Assembly: GCA_013042825.1 (NCBI GenBank)
Contig: JABDPL010000061.1
Location: 1 to 13,750 of the forward strand
Origin: Flavobacteriaceae bacterium
GTDB taxonomy: Bacteria; Bacteroidota; Bacteroidia; Flavobacteriales; Flavobacteriaceae
Length of the DNA: 13,750 bases
Reading direction: 5' to 3'
A program made the translations under genes and the position numbers. Each line of letters starts with the position of its first letter. The first letter of the stretch is position 1. A model generated the notes under the pieces. The model was not told the DNA's origin. It ran no database searches and saw nothing but the letters and a program-made list of their open reading frames with translations. This document shows positions 6,627 to 13,750 of this stretch, piece by piece.

Positions 6627-7823
6627 ATGGAAAACATAATCAAGGCTTCCGAAAATTATGTGACCGATCTCCTGATCGAAACCCTGCCTTCAGATTTTCT
6701 TTATCATAATCTGACCCATACCAAACGTGTAGTTAATAAAGTGAAAGAGCTTATCGATGGTGAAAAAATTGAAGAACCGCATGCAAATATGCTTTTGCTT
6801 GCGGCCTGGTTCCATGACACAGGCTATACCAGGGGAACAGAGAATCATGAGGAATCCAGTTCTGAAATAGCTGAGAAATTCCTTTCTGAGCAAGGTCTTA
6901 ATTCAGATTCTATTGAAAGGGTTAAGACTCTAATCATGGCTACAGTTCTTGAGCATGAACCTCAGAACGAACTTGAAATGATCATTCGGGATGCCGATTG
7001 TGCTCACTTTTCAAGCAAGAATTATGACGAGATCGTTGAATTGCTCCGCGGAGAGCTGGAACTAACTCAGAATAAGGATTACTCCGATACTGAATGGATA
7101 AGTGAGAATATCCGGTTCTTTAAGGATGTGCAGCGCTTCAATACCGATTATGCAATTAACAACTGGCAAAAGGGCAAGGAGAGAAATCTCGCTAAACTCC
7201 TGAAGCGGGATAAGAAGCTCAGTGCAGACCGTCAGAAACTAACCCTCAAGGCGAAGGAATTTGAATTTAAGAAGACCAAGTTTGAATTGCCGGAACGCGG
7301 TATTGAGACCATGTTCAGGGTTACCTTAAGAAATCATATCGATCTCAGCGGACAGGCCGATACCAAGGCCAATATCCTGCTTTCGGTCAACGCGATAATC
7401 ATATCGGTTGTATTATCGAATCTTATTCCCAAATTAGACAATCCGTCGAACTTTTACCTGATCTGGCCATCGGCCATTTTTGTGGTATTCACTGTAGTTG
7501 CCATGGTCATGTGTGTACTGGCGACCAGGCCAAATATAACCAGGGGGAAATTTTCACGGGAAGATGTCGAGCAGAAACGGGTGAATCTTATCTTTTTCGG
7601 GAATTTTCACAAGATGAGCCTTGAGGAATTTGAATGGGCCATGGGAGAAATGATGAAAGATCGCGACTATCTCTATTCCTCGATGAAAAAAGACCTCTAT
7701 TTCCTGGGAAAAGTCCTGAACCGTAAGTACAGCATCTTACGAACCACTTATACAATTTTCGTAGTCGGTATAATCATAAGCGTAGTTGCCTTCGGAATAG
7801 CTTTCCAGTATTCAGGAGCTTAG
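6627..7823 (+). CDS. HD-domain protein with C-terminal Pycsar-effector-type membrane module (PycTM/DUF5706)
   Basis: The 398-residue protein joins two modules. Residues about 20-180 are an HD phosphohydrolase domain with HNLTHTKRV (27-35), the metal-binding pair H63-D64 in WFHDTGY, H74 and D122/D124 in RDADCAHF, so the metal site looks intact. A charged, probably coiled linker follows (about 180-220). Residues about 230-398 match the PycTM (DUF5706) domain: NHIDLSGQADTKANILLSVN (236-255), then hydrophobic helices near 250-266, 276-299 and 373-394. In Pycsar antiphage systems such membrane proteins respond to cCMP or cUMP made by a pyrimidine cyclase and damage the inner membrane. No cyclase is encoded here, so defence is inferred only; a housekeeping signalling or nucleotide-hydrolysing role is equally possible. 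It has its own start 44 bases from the divergent phosphoesterase gene and overlaps the convergent GAF gene by 4 bases. Confidence 0.85.
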   Translation: MENIIKASENYVTDLLIETLPSDFLYHNLTHTKRVVNKVKELIDGEKIEEPHANMLLLAAWFHDTGYTRGTENHEESSSEIAEKFLSEQGLNSDSIERVKTLIMATVLEHEPQNELEMIIRDADCAHFSSKNYDEIVELLRGELELTQNKDYSDTEWISENIRFFKDVQRFNTDYAINNWQKGKERNLAKLLKRDKKLSADRQKLTLKAKEFEFKKTKFELPERGIETMFRVTLRNHIDLSGQADTKANILLSVNAIIISVVLSNLIPKLDNPSNFYLIWPSAIFVVFTVVAMVMCVLATRPNITRGKFSREDVEQKRVNLIFFGNFHKMSLEEFEWAMGEMMKDRDYLYSSMKKDLYFLGKVLNRKYSILRTTYTIFVVGIIISVVAFGIAFQYSGA

Positions 7824-10192
7824 GCGTGTAATTCCTTCATCAGATCCTCATAGGTGAAGAACTCCTTGTCGTTGTCATCCTTATGATATAGGACACTAAC
7901 GCGGATAGCCTTTAGCCCCGTAACGGCCTGAAGGTCCTCCAACTCAACAATCTCAACATCATCATCGAGGTAATGCTTCGATTGCAGGAATCTGATATAT
8001 CGCATATATTCAACCTCATCCTGCTTCTGTGAATACACGATAGTTATCTTACCCTTATCGGTGATACGCGCATTGGTACCCTTGATATAGGCCTTGTCAA
8101 CGCGCTTCTTAACGATCTCGTAGCGGGCATTATAGGTGCCATCCACATCGAAATGCTTCTCATCCATACGGAAACTGATTGACAACGGCTGATTGAATAC
8201 CAGGATCATAGACGCCACATCCATTGGGATAGGGAAATCATGTTGCATCTGGTAATAGGCATTTTCCATTTCGATCATAGCCTGCAGTTGCCATAACCTC
8301 AGGTTATACAGGAAGATCTTATTGAAGTTTTCATCCTGGGTGATCGACTCGCCTATATACAGGTTATGCTCCACACCATCCGTCTTGAATCGTTCATAAA
8401 AATGCGGGTACATCTCTTGAGCTTCCAGCTGTTTCTCGTCAAGCAATTCTGCCATTTTTCTATTGATCATGGCAATGGTATCATCATAATCCTTACGGTG
8501 TTTGTAAAGCACCTCCAGTTTTTCATCTATGCTATCGAAATAGGACGTGATCTCCTCGGCATATTTACCCCTGCTCAACAAATGATAGAAAAGCGGATCG
8601 ATCTCCTGGCTAAAGAATTCGGTGATCTTTTGTTCACTGTCAACCTGGAAATGTTCCTCCAGGCGATTCAGATATCTGTCGGCCTGGAATATGATCTGCT
8701 CATAGATCGGAAGGTAATTTTCCTCCAGCGCCTTCACCAATATGGCTTTTGCCGAATTTAATTGTAAGGTAAGGTCCTCCTGGGTGGCACGATTTCTTGC
8801 CATTGAAGATCCCTTAATATCGATTTGTCCGAATAAGGGGTACACATCCTCAAAAGCGATCTTTTGAAATAAGGGTTCACGTCCTTCAAGTTTATCCTGG
8901 ATAAAGGACCTGGCCTCCTTTCTGAACTTCCAGTGAACGCTGGGGTGTATAGATGTGCATTCCTGCTGGATCACAGCCTCAATCATGTTCTTTTCCTCAT
9001 TCTTCGATCGTTCTACCGCGGAAACAATGAACGGCATAACGTCTATTAAACGATTCGCATTAACACTGTTGAGAACCTTAGGTTGCTTCGACACCAACTC
9101 AAGAATACCCATTAGTCCTTCTTCGTTTGCCAATGGGGCCAAAATGGCGCTTTTAAAACCCTGTTCTTTCAGTGCCCTGTACTGGGGTGCTTTTCCCTTC
9201 GACAATTCATAAAACTTATCAACATCTGAAACCGCATAAAACTTCTTATCCTTGATAAGGGTTTTCAACGACCAGCGGCAGAGGGTTTTATCACATTTGG
9301 CAGAATCCTTTTTGTTTAGCAAGTAACTCACAATAGGCTCTCCGTAAACACGCTCGAACATTTTATCTTCCTTGTTGTAAACGGAAAAACCGACTTCAAG
9401 ATCTTTAATATTCAGTAATGAACGAAATACTTCCTGGAAATCGTCTGTAAAATTTTCATCCTTACCGCGATTCTCAGTAATAAGATTTGACTTTATCGTG
9501 GATATGGCCTGATCGTCGGTGACATCAAAAATATTGTTAATCACAAAACCTTTGAAGACATAGCTTCCGGGTGGAAACTTCTCCTTCCACAGATCGATAT
9601 TCTCATAATTATCGAGGAGCTCATCCACATCGGCCTGGGTGATTTCTTTCGCCTTATCTGTAGGTTCGATCTCGATGAAATCTGCATTATACATGATCTT
9701 GTAATGCCTCAATATGCCATTGGCATCGGGTATGTCATAATAAAACGGACGCTTGAAACTCAAATCCAAACCGTAGCAGAACTTCATGATTATGGTACAG
9801 GCCATGATATATACATCATCCTCAGGCATGTTCTTGATCTTCAATTCGAAATCGTCTCCTGCGGCCTTGATGATATTCTTAAATCGTTGAGAGGAATTGA
9901 AGATCAGGTTATGAAAGGGTATTGATGCCGTTTTGACCTCGTTAAGAGTCAATATATCGGTGAAAAGATCCTCAAGGATAATCGAAATCGCATCCTGGTA
10001 TTCATCGAGTTTTGAAGTATCTGTAAACCCGGTTCTTAGCTCGGGATAAGGCTCCTGAGCTTTAAGTACACGCTTGGCCCGGGAAGCTGTAAAAGCGTCT
10101 TTGCTGTCGGCCAAATTCTCGTATTGCTCGATCAATTTATTAAAACTGACCTTGAGATATAGTGGTGATTCGTATAGATCGTTAATATCCAT
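7820..10192 (-). CDS. Large GAF-domain protein, function unknown
   Basis: This 790-residue protein has no signal peptide or membrane helix and should be cytoplasmic. A GAF-like sensor domain spans about residues 245-395 (FQEVFRSLLNI, then GFKSAILAPLANEEGLMGILELVS at 345-368). After it come a conserved-looking segment VYPLFGQIDIKGSSMARN (450-467), a long helical region (about 465-600) with coiled-coil character, and a mixed C-terminal domain (about 605-790). I see no kinase, cyclase, phosphodiesterase or DNA-binding output motif. The N-terminal 240 residues are also unassigned. I recall large GAF proteins of this kind as common in flavobacteria, but their role is not known to me. The gene stands alone: it converges on the HD-PycTM gene with a 4-base overlap and is preceded by a 190-base gap. 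The ATG at 10192 is well placed after an AT-rich leader. Confidence 0.75.
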   Translation of the reverse strand: MDINDLYESPLYLKVSFNKLIEQYENLADSKDAFTASRAKRVLKAQEPYPELRTGFTDTSKLDEYQDAISIILEDLFTDILTLNEVKTASIPFHNLIFNSSQRFKNIIKAAGDDFELKIKNMPEDDVYIMACTIIMKFCYGLDLSFKRPFYYDIPDANGILRHYKIMYNADFIEIEPTDKAKEITQADVDELLDNYENIDLWKEKFPPGSYVFKGFVINNIFDVTDDQAISTIKSNLITENRGKDENFTDDFQEVFRSLLNIKDLEVGFSVYNKEDKMFERVYGEPIVSYLLNKKDSAKCDKTLCRWSLKTLIKDKKFYAVSDVDKFYELSKGKAPQYRALKEQGFKSAILAPLANEEGLMGILELVSKQPKVLNSVNANRLIDVMPFIVSAVERSKNEEKNMIEAVIQQECTSIHPSVHWKFRKEARSFIQDKLEGREPLFQKIAFEDVYPLFGQIDIKGSSMARNRATQEDLTLQLNSAKAILVKALEENYLPIYEQIIFQADRYLNRLEEHFQVDSEQKITEFFSQEIDPLFYHLLSRGKYAEEITSYFDSIDEKLEVLYKHRKDYDDTIAMINRKMAELLDEKQLEAQEMYPHFYERFKTDGVEHNLYIGESITQDENFNKIFLYNLRLWQLQAMIEMENAYYQMQHDFPIPMDVASMILVFNQPLSISFRMDEKHFDVDGTYNARYEIVKKRVDKAYIKGTNARITDKGKITIVYSQKQDEVEYMRYIRFLQSKHYLDDDVEIVELEDLQAVTGLKAIRVSVLYHKDDNDKEFFTYEDLMKELHA

Positions 10193-10277
10193 TGTTATTT
10201 GATTGGTTGATTAAAGGTAATCAATATTTCGTTTAGTCGTAATAAAACCAGCAACTTAACACCGGTATAAGGTTAGG

Positions 10278-10285
10278 CAAAATTA
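10278..10285 (-). promoter_or_regulatory. Possible promoter -7 element for the GAF gene
   Basis: On the minus strand this is TAATTTTG, an exact TAnnTTTG match, 85 bases upstream of the GAF-protein ATG. A second, imperfect candidate, TACCTTTA, lies closer (10212-10219). Neither has a clear -33 partner. The 190-base gap (10193-10382) otherwise holds only a weak hairpin and two tiny open frames. Confidence 0.3.
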
Positions 10286-10308
10286 AAACAATAGGACGTT
10301 TAGGGTGT

Positions 10309-10316
10309 TACTTTTG
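10309..10316 (+). promoter_or_regulatory. Possible plus-strand -7 element in the 10193-10382 gap
   Basis: TACTTTTG matches TAnnTTTG exactly and is followed 5 bases later by an ATG opening an 11-codon frame (10321-10356). No -33 motif is evident and no real plus-strand gene follows, so chance is likely. Confidence 0.15.
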
Positions 10317-10323
10317 TTACATG

Positions 10324-10356
10324 AAAAATCACCAAATACAGGAATATATCAGGTGA
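10324..10356 (-). terminator. Weak hairpin and T-run after the GIGTTTP protein gene
   Basis: Read on the minus strand, TCACC (10356-10352) can pair with GGTGA (10333-10329), leaving an 18-base loop, and is followed by five T residues (10328-10324). It lies 27 bases beyond the stop at 10383, where a terminator is expected. The stem is short and the loop is large, so support is limited. Confidence 0.25.
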
Positions 10357-10382
10357 ATGAAAGGAGAATCAAAGAATAGCTG

Positions 10383-10841
10383 CTAGAACCCAAGGTGACC
10401 GTATGTCCAGTTCGCACCGTCGCTTACAAATATCAATGTTTTAGTGGGGTTTCCGGGTCCGACGGCAGTGGTCATATTTACAACACCAACCCCTGTACTA
10501 CTATCACCTGCAAACATCAAAACCCCCTGAGCCGCGCCTTGTGTATATATATCAGCCTGCTGCGTATTTTCAATATTCCGAAGAATATAAACTCTCCCGG
10601 GATAAGTCCTGGGATCCGGAAGAATGAACTCCTGAGCTCCGGATGACGGAATGAGATTGATGTAAACACCATCATCAATCTGAGTAGCATTAAACGGCGC
10701 ACCACCGTTTAACGTTACTACTTTAACAGATAAATTTCCATTAATATCAAGGGTACTCAATGGAGTTGTGGTACCAATGCCCACCTGCGCTTGAATATGG
10801 CATGCAAAAAGGAGTAATACTATTAATAAAGCTCTTTTCAT
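10383..10841 (-). CDS. Small secreted protein with GIGTTTP (tail-fibre-like) motif
   Basis: This 152-residue protein has a clear Sec signal peptide (MKRALLIVLLLFACHIQAQ, cleavage probable after the AQA-like region near residue 18). The mature protein starts QVGIGTTTPLSTLDINGNLSV (19-39), a motif very common at the N-terminus of Bacteroidota secreted and surface proteins, some of which resemble phage tail fibres. The rest is low in charge and rich in Gly, Thr, Asn and beta-prone residues and ends in NWTYGHLGF. There is a cysteine only in the signal peptide, at Cys14, not in a good lipobox. Function is unknown; an extracellular adhesin or fibre-like role is a guess. It follows the GH97 gene after 81 bases and has its own exact -7 promoter match, so it is probably transcribed separately from the glycosidase pair. 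Confidence 0.7.
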   Translation of the reverse strand: MKRALLIVLLLFACHIQAQVGIGTTTPLSTLDINGNLSVKVVTLNGGAPFNATQIDDGVYINLIPSSGAQEFILPDPRTYPGRVYILRNIENTQQADIYTQGAAQGVLMFAGDSSTGVGVVNMTTAVGPGNPTKTLIFVSDGANWTYGHLGF

Positions 10842-10860
10842 GATTATGAGGGTTACTGTC

Positions 10861-10868
10861 CAAAATTA
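10861..10868 (-). promoter_or_regulatory. Probable promoter -7 element for the GIGTTTP protein gene
   Basis: On the minus strand TAATTTTG matches the Bacteroidota -7 consensus TAnnTTTG exactly. It sits 19 bases upstream of the ATG at 10841 in a strongly AT-rich 81-base intergenic gap (10842-10922), which fits a short leader. The -33 position shows no strong TTTG. Confidence 0.45.
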
Positions 10869-10922
10869 CAATAATTTATATATATCTGTTTATTAACGAC
10901 TTATGAAAATAAATAGACCAAA

Positions 10923-13043
10923 TTAATCCTTGATCATACTAATGGCTACGCCTCCGCCTGCTGCCAGCTTGAGAGTCAACTCAGAGGACGAATTCAGCTT
11001 TATTTCTTCAATAACAAGATCTAACGGATTATCATCCCAATGTGCGTTATCGCCATCACGGTAGATCCTCGCCGTATATGAAACATTTTCGTCCAGGAAG
11101 TCAAGATCGATCTTTAATTCGCGCTCATTTTCATCTGTGATTGCACCCAGGAACCAATTTCCGGTGTCCCGCTCCTGACGGGCAATAGTGACATAATCAC
11201 CAACCTCGCCATTAAGGACTTTTGATTGCTGCCAATCGACACCAACATCACGGATAAATTGCAGTGGCTCAGGATTTGCCTCGTAATGCTCAACCAGGTC
11301 GGCGGCCATCTGCACCGGACTGTAGATCACGACATACAGAGCCAGTTGCTGGGCCAGGGTTGTATTTACCTGGCTATCTCCACGGTATTCATCGAATTTA
11401 ATATTGAATATTCCCGGAGTGAAGTCAATAGGTCCTGCCAACATTCTTGTAAACGCTACTATGGGCAGGTGCTCAGATGGGTTTCCTTTTTCAATTGACC
11501 AGGCATTGAATTCCTGTCCACGCAATCCTTCACGTGATACAGCATTCGGGTATGTTCGCCTCAAACCTGTAGCCTTGATCGGCTCATGGGCATTAACCGC
11601 TACCTGGTATTTAGCTGCTTTTTCAACCGCCATGTTGTAGTGGTCTACCATATACTGACCATGATGGTATTCACCATCCGGCAGGATCTTGCCAACATAC
11701 CCCGACTTTACCGCATGCATACCATAGTATTGCATCAGTCCATAGGCCGAATCCATTTGTTTGGTATAGGTCTCGGTCGCTGCCGAGGTCTCATGATGCA
11801 TAATGATCTCAACCCCCTTTTCCCTGGCATAACGCGTCACTTCATTGATATCATAATCGGGGTATGGCGTAAGAAAATCAAAGACACCCTCCCGGTCAGG
11901 AAAGCCTATCCAACGCTCCCAGCCCGTATTCCAGCCTTCTACCAGTACACCTCCAATATTATTGGCAGCGGAAAAGTCGATAAACCGCTTAACATTCTCT
12001 GTTGTAGCTCCATGTCTTCCATGTGCTTTTCCGGTATCGGTCCAATTCCCATTAACCTGTTCCATTCCATAGTCCCATGATGATTTACCGAGGTGCATTT
12101 CCCACAATACGCCGGTGTATTTCATGGGTTTAAACCAGGAAACATCGCCAATCTTATTCGGTTCGTTCAAATTAACTATCAGATTTGATTCGATAAGTCC
12201 CGGTGCATTCTCTGTAATCTGAATGGTACGCCATGGCGTATGAAAGGGAAGTTCGCATTCTACCTTGTGCTCACGATTCTCAGAACCAACAAGTATACTG
12301 GTCATCCTCAGATTATCGGCATCGATCCCCAGGGTCATATCGGAATAATCCACCAGGGCCGCTTCATGGAAACTGAGGTGCAAACCGTTCTTACCGACCA
12401 TGGTTACCGGAGTATTAACGGCGTTATTCGGAATATAGGTCTGCGCAAGATTCGGGTGATTGCGTTTAGCCAAGGCATCGATTTCAGAAAATGCCGTCGT
12501 ATTGTACAAATGTTCATATATATCCCAGTCGCCCGGTATCCAGAAGGTTTTATAATCCTCGGTAAGTTTGAATTGTGTTTGCTCCTCGGCAATCAATGCT
12601 GTTTGCCATCCTTCCTGCTCGGGGAATTCATAACGGAAACCCAATCCGTCATCATAAACACGGAATACCACTCTTACTTTTCTGTTTGAAGTATTCTGCT
12701 CTTCCAACTCCACCGCCAGCTCTTCATAACGATTGACCACATCTAATTGCTCGCCCCAGGGCATCTGCCAGGTTTCGTCGAATGATTTTTTTGTTGCCTG
12801 TATCAACTTTAAATTTGAACCCAACGCCGGTGCATCGGTAAATTCAAAGCCGAGATAGGAGCTATCGATAACCAGTTTATTGTCATGTTGAACTCTATAG
12901 TATGGTTGACCATCAGAATTCAGGTTAAATGAAACGGTTAATTGTCCGTTCGGTGAAGAAATTTCTGTTGGTTCTTTACCGGGATCACAGGACAAGATCG
13001 AGATCAGTGCGATTACCATGAATACATATTTTTTTCTCATCAT
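10923..13043 (-). CDS. GH97 alpha-glucosidase, SusB-like, inverting type, lipoprotein
   Basis: The 706-residue protein matches glycoside hydrolase family 97. A signal peptide ends in lipobox ILSC (Cys19) followed by DPGKE, an acidic stretch of the kind linked to surface export of Bacteroidota lipoproteins. An N-terminal beta-sandwich (about 28-290) precedes the catalytic barrel (about 300-600) and a C-terminal beta domain. HHETSA (Glu418), NAHE (Glu487) and RGQEF (Glu511) have the same spacing as Glu439, Glu508 and Glu532 of Bacteroides SusB, and VKSGYVG (445-451) lacks the nucleophilic Asp of the retaining branch. It should therefore release glucose from alpha-glucans by inversion, with calcium. 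The start overlaps the amylase stop (ATGATGA); either of two adjacent ATGs (13043 or 13040) may be used, implying translational coupling. It forms part of a starch-use locus. Confidence 0.93.
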   Translation of the reverse strand: MMRKKYVFMVIALISILSCDPGKEPTEISSPNGQLTVSFNLNSDGQPYYRVQHDNKLVIDSSYLGFEFTDAPALGSNLKLIQATKKSFDETWQMPWGEQLDVVNRYEELAVELEEQNTSNRKVRVVFRVYDDGLGFRYEFPEQEGWQTALIAEEQTQFKLTEDYKTFWIPGDWDIYEHLYNTTAFSEIDALAKRNHPNLAQTYIPNNAVNTPVTMVGKNGLHLSFHEAALVDYSDMTLGIDADNLRMTSILVGSENREHKVECELPFHTPWRTIQITENAPGLIESNLIVNLNEPNKIGDVSWFKPMKYTGVLWEMHLGKSSWDYGMEQVNGNWTDTGKAHGRHGATTENVKRFIDFSAANNIGGVLVEGWNTGWERWIGFPDREGVFDFLTPYPDYDINEVTRYAREKGVEIIMHHETSAATETYTKQMDSAYGLMQYYGMHAVKSGYVGKILPDGEYHHGQYMVDHYNMAVEKAAKYQVAVNAHEPIKATGLRRTYPNAVSREGLRGQEFNAWSIEKGNPSEHLPIVAFTRMLAGPIDFTPGIFNIKFDEYRGDSQVNTTLAQQLALYVVIYSPVQMAADLVEHYEANPEPLQFIRDVGVDWQQSKVLNGEVGDYVTIARQERDTGNWFLGAITDENERELKIDLDFLDENVSYTARIYRDGDNAHWDDNPLDLVIEEIKLNSSSELTLKLAAGGGVAISMIKD

Positions 13044-13750
13044 TCAGATTTTTCCAATAGTAGTAAATTATGTTGTGTATCGAAGATTGCTTTCCCATTC
13101 TCAACAACAGTGGTTTTTCCGGAATAGGCATCACGAATTTCGGTACCATCCGTAAAGATGGCCCTGACGTTTATTTCTTTCATTCCCCTTTCCGCATTTA
13201 AAACAACGACAACCTGATCATCATAGCCTTCCTTGGTCAGGCTTCTGTAAAAGGTATAGGGTTCTGAGGTTATCATCTGGTGAATTCCAGCTCCTACGGA
13301 TGGATGCCTGCTTCTGAATTGCCCCAGTTTTTGCCAGTGCTCAAGGGTTTTTCTATTGGATTCGAGTTCTGCCCAGTTCATGACAGACCGTAAATTGGCA
13401 TCGCCGATCGCGTCCTCAACTACTAATTTTCTTTTGGTTTCATCACCATAATAGATTTGGGCGCCTCCCGGAGAAAGCATCAGGAAATTTGCAGTTTCGA
13501 TAGCCTTATCGCGATTCGGATCGAATGGCTGGCCATCGTCATGCGAACTGAGATAATTCAGCAAACCAAAACCGTCAAGCTCACTTTCAAGCTTCTTTGA
13601 ATAGTCCTTAAAAAGCTTTTCATAGCCCTGTTCCCTGGCATTCCATTTGAAATCGAAATTTATCAGGCTGGTAAATGCGTCATCGTAATAATTTACCTTT
13701 TGATCACCGAAATCATAATACTGCCCGCCGGAAATTCCATAGCCATATAC
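13040..13750 (-). CDS. GH13 alpha-amylase-family enzyme, C-terminal part (cut by window edge)
   Basis: The frame is open from the right edge to the TGA at 13042-13040, giving 236 visible residues; the N-terminal part, including the nucleophile and acid/base, lies outside. The fragment contains LLNYLSSHDDGQPF (about fragment residues 62-75), the GH13 conserved region IV with the transition-state-stabilising His-Asp, and GGAQIYYGDET, the loop that follows the barrel's last strands. LEHWQKLGQFRSRHP is the typical entry to the C-terminal domain. It should hydrolyse alpha-1,4-glucans such as starch or maltodextrins; the exact specificity cannot be told from this half. It overlaps the GH97 gene by 4 bases and precedes it in transcription. 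Internal TTG at 13564 is not a true start because the frame continues without interruption through 62 further codons. Confidence 0.88.
   Translation of the reverse strand, partial: VYGYGISGGQYYDFGDQKVNYYDDAFTSLINFDFKWNAREQGYEKLFKDYSKKLESELDGFGLLNYLSSHDDGQPFDPNRDKAIETANFLMLSPGGAQIYYGDETKRKLVVEDAIGDANLRSVMNWAELESNRKTLEHWQKLGQFRSRHPSVGAGIHQMITSEPYTFYRSLTKEGYDDQVVVVLNAERGMKEINVRAIFTDGTEIRDAYSGKTTVVENGKAIFDTQHNLLLLEKSE

Noticed and set aside
6627..10192. A complete Pycsar operon
   Set aside because: No pyrimidine or adenylate/guanylate cyclase domain is seen in the window; the GAF protein lacks cyclase motifs and is on the opposite strand.
10383..10841. Prophage tail-fibre gene
   Set aside because: A Sec signal peptide is present and no phage structural, integrase or lysis genes are nearby.
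10842..10922. Terminator after the GH97 gene
   Set aside because: The AT-rich gap has no stable inverted repeat followed by a T-run on the minus strand.
13562..13564. Separate 174-residue gene starting with TTG at 13564
   Set aside because: The same frame stays open to the window edge with amylase-like sequence, so this is an internal codon of the truncated GH13 gene.

Overview
The window looks like a chromosomal segment of a member of the Flavobacteriia (Bacteroidota), probably marine and carbohydrate-degrading. The evidence is a mevalonate-pathway operon, a GH13/GH97 starch-degradation pair with lipoprotein signals, several proteins of types common in this class, no Shine-Dalgarno sequences before the genes, and a few matches to the Bacteroidota -7 promoter element TAnnTTTG. 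Coding density is very high: gaps are short, and no gene-free stretch exceeds 190 bases. I found no tRNA, rRNA, CRISPR array, insertion sequence or integrase.

Layout, left to right. (1) Positions 1-1988, minus strand: a tight operon read as DUF1697 protein, then diphosphomevalonate decarboxylase (mvaD), then a mevalonate-kinase-like GHMP kinase cut by the left edge; it supplies isoprenoid precursors. (2) 2048-2890, plus strand: a predicted beta-propeller lipoprotein, divergent from the operon. (3) 2887-6582, minus strand: a 1231-residue lipoprotein with a metallophosphoesterase domain, a middle region that I read as kinase-like, and a BamA/TamA-type outer-membrane barrel. (4) 6627-7823, plus strand: an HD-domain protein with a C-terminal membrane module of the Pycsar-effector type (PycTM, DUF5706). 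(5) 7820-10192, minus strand: a 790-residue GAF-domain protein of unknown function. (6) 10383-10841, minus strand: a small secreted protein with the GIGTTTP motif common in Bacteroidota surface and tail-fibre-like proteins. (7) 10923-13750, minus strand: a SusB-like GH97 alpha-glucosidase translationally coupled behind a GH13 alpha-amylase-family enzyme cut by the right edge. This is the end of a starch or alpha-glucan utilisation locus.

The groups appear functionally separate. Within (1) and (7) the genes act together: isoprenoid synthesis, and extracellular alpha-glucan breakdown followed by release of glucose. The best candidates for undescribed biology are the HD-PycTM protein with no nucleotide cyclase beside it, and the phosphoesterase/kinase-like/barrel fusion. 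Both convergent gene pairs (2/3 and 4/5) overlap by exactly four bases at their stop codons.
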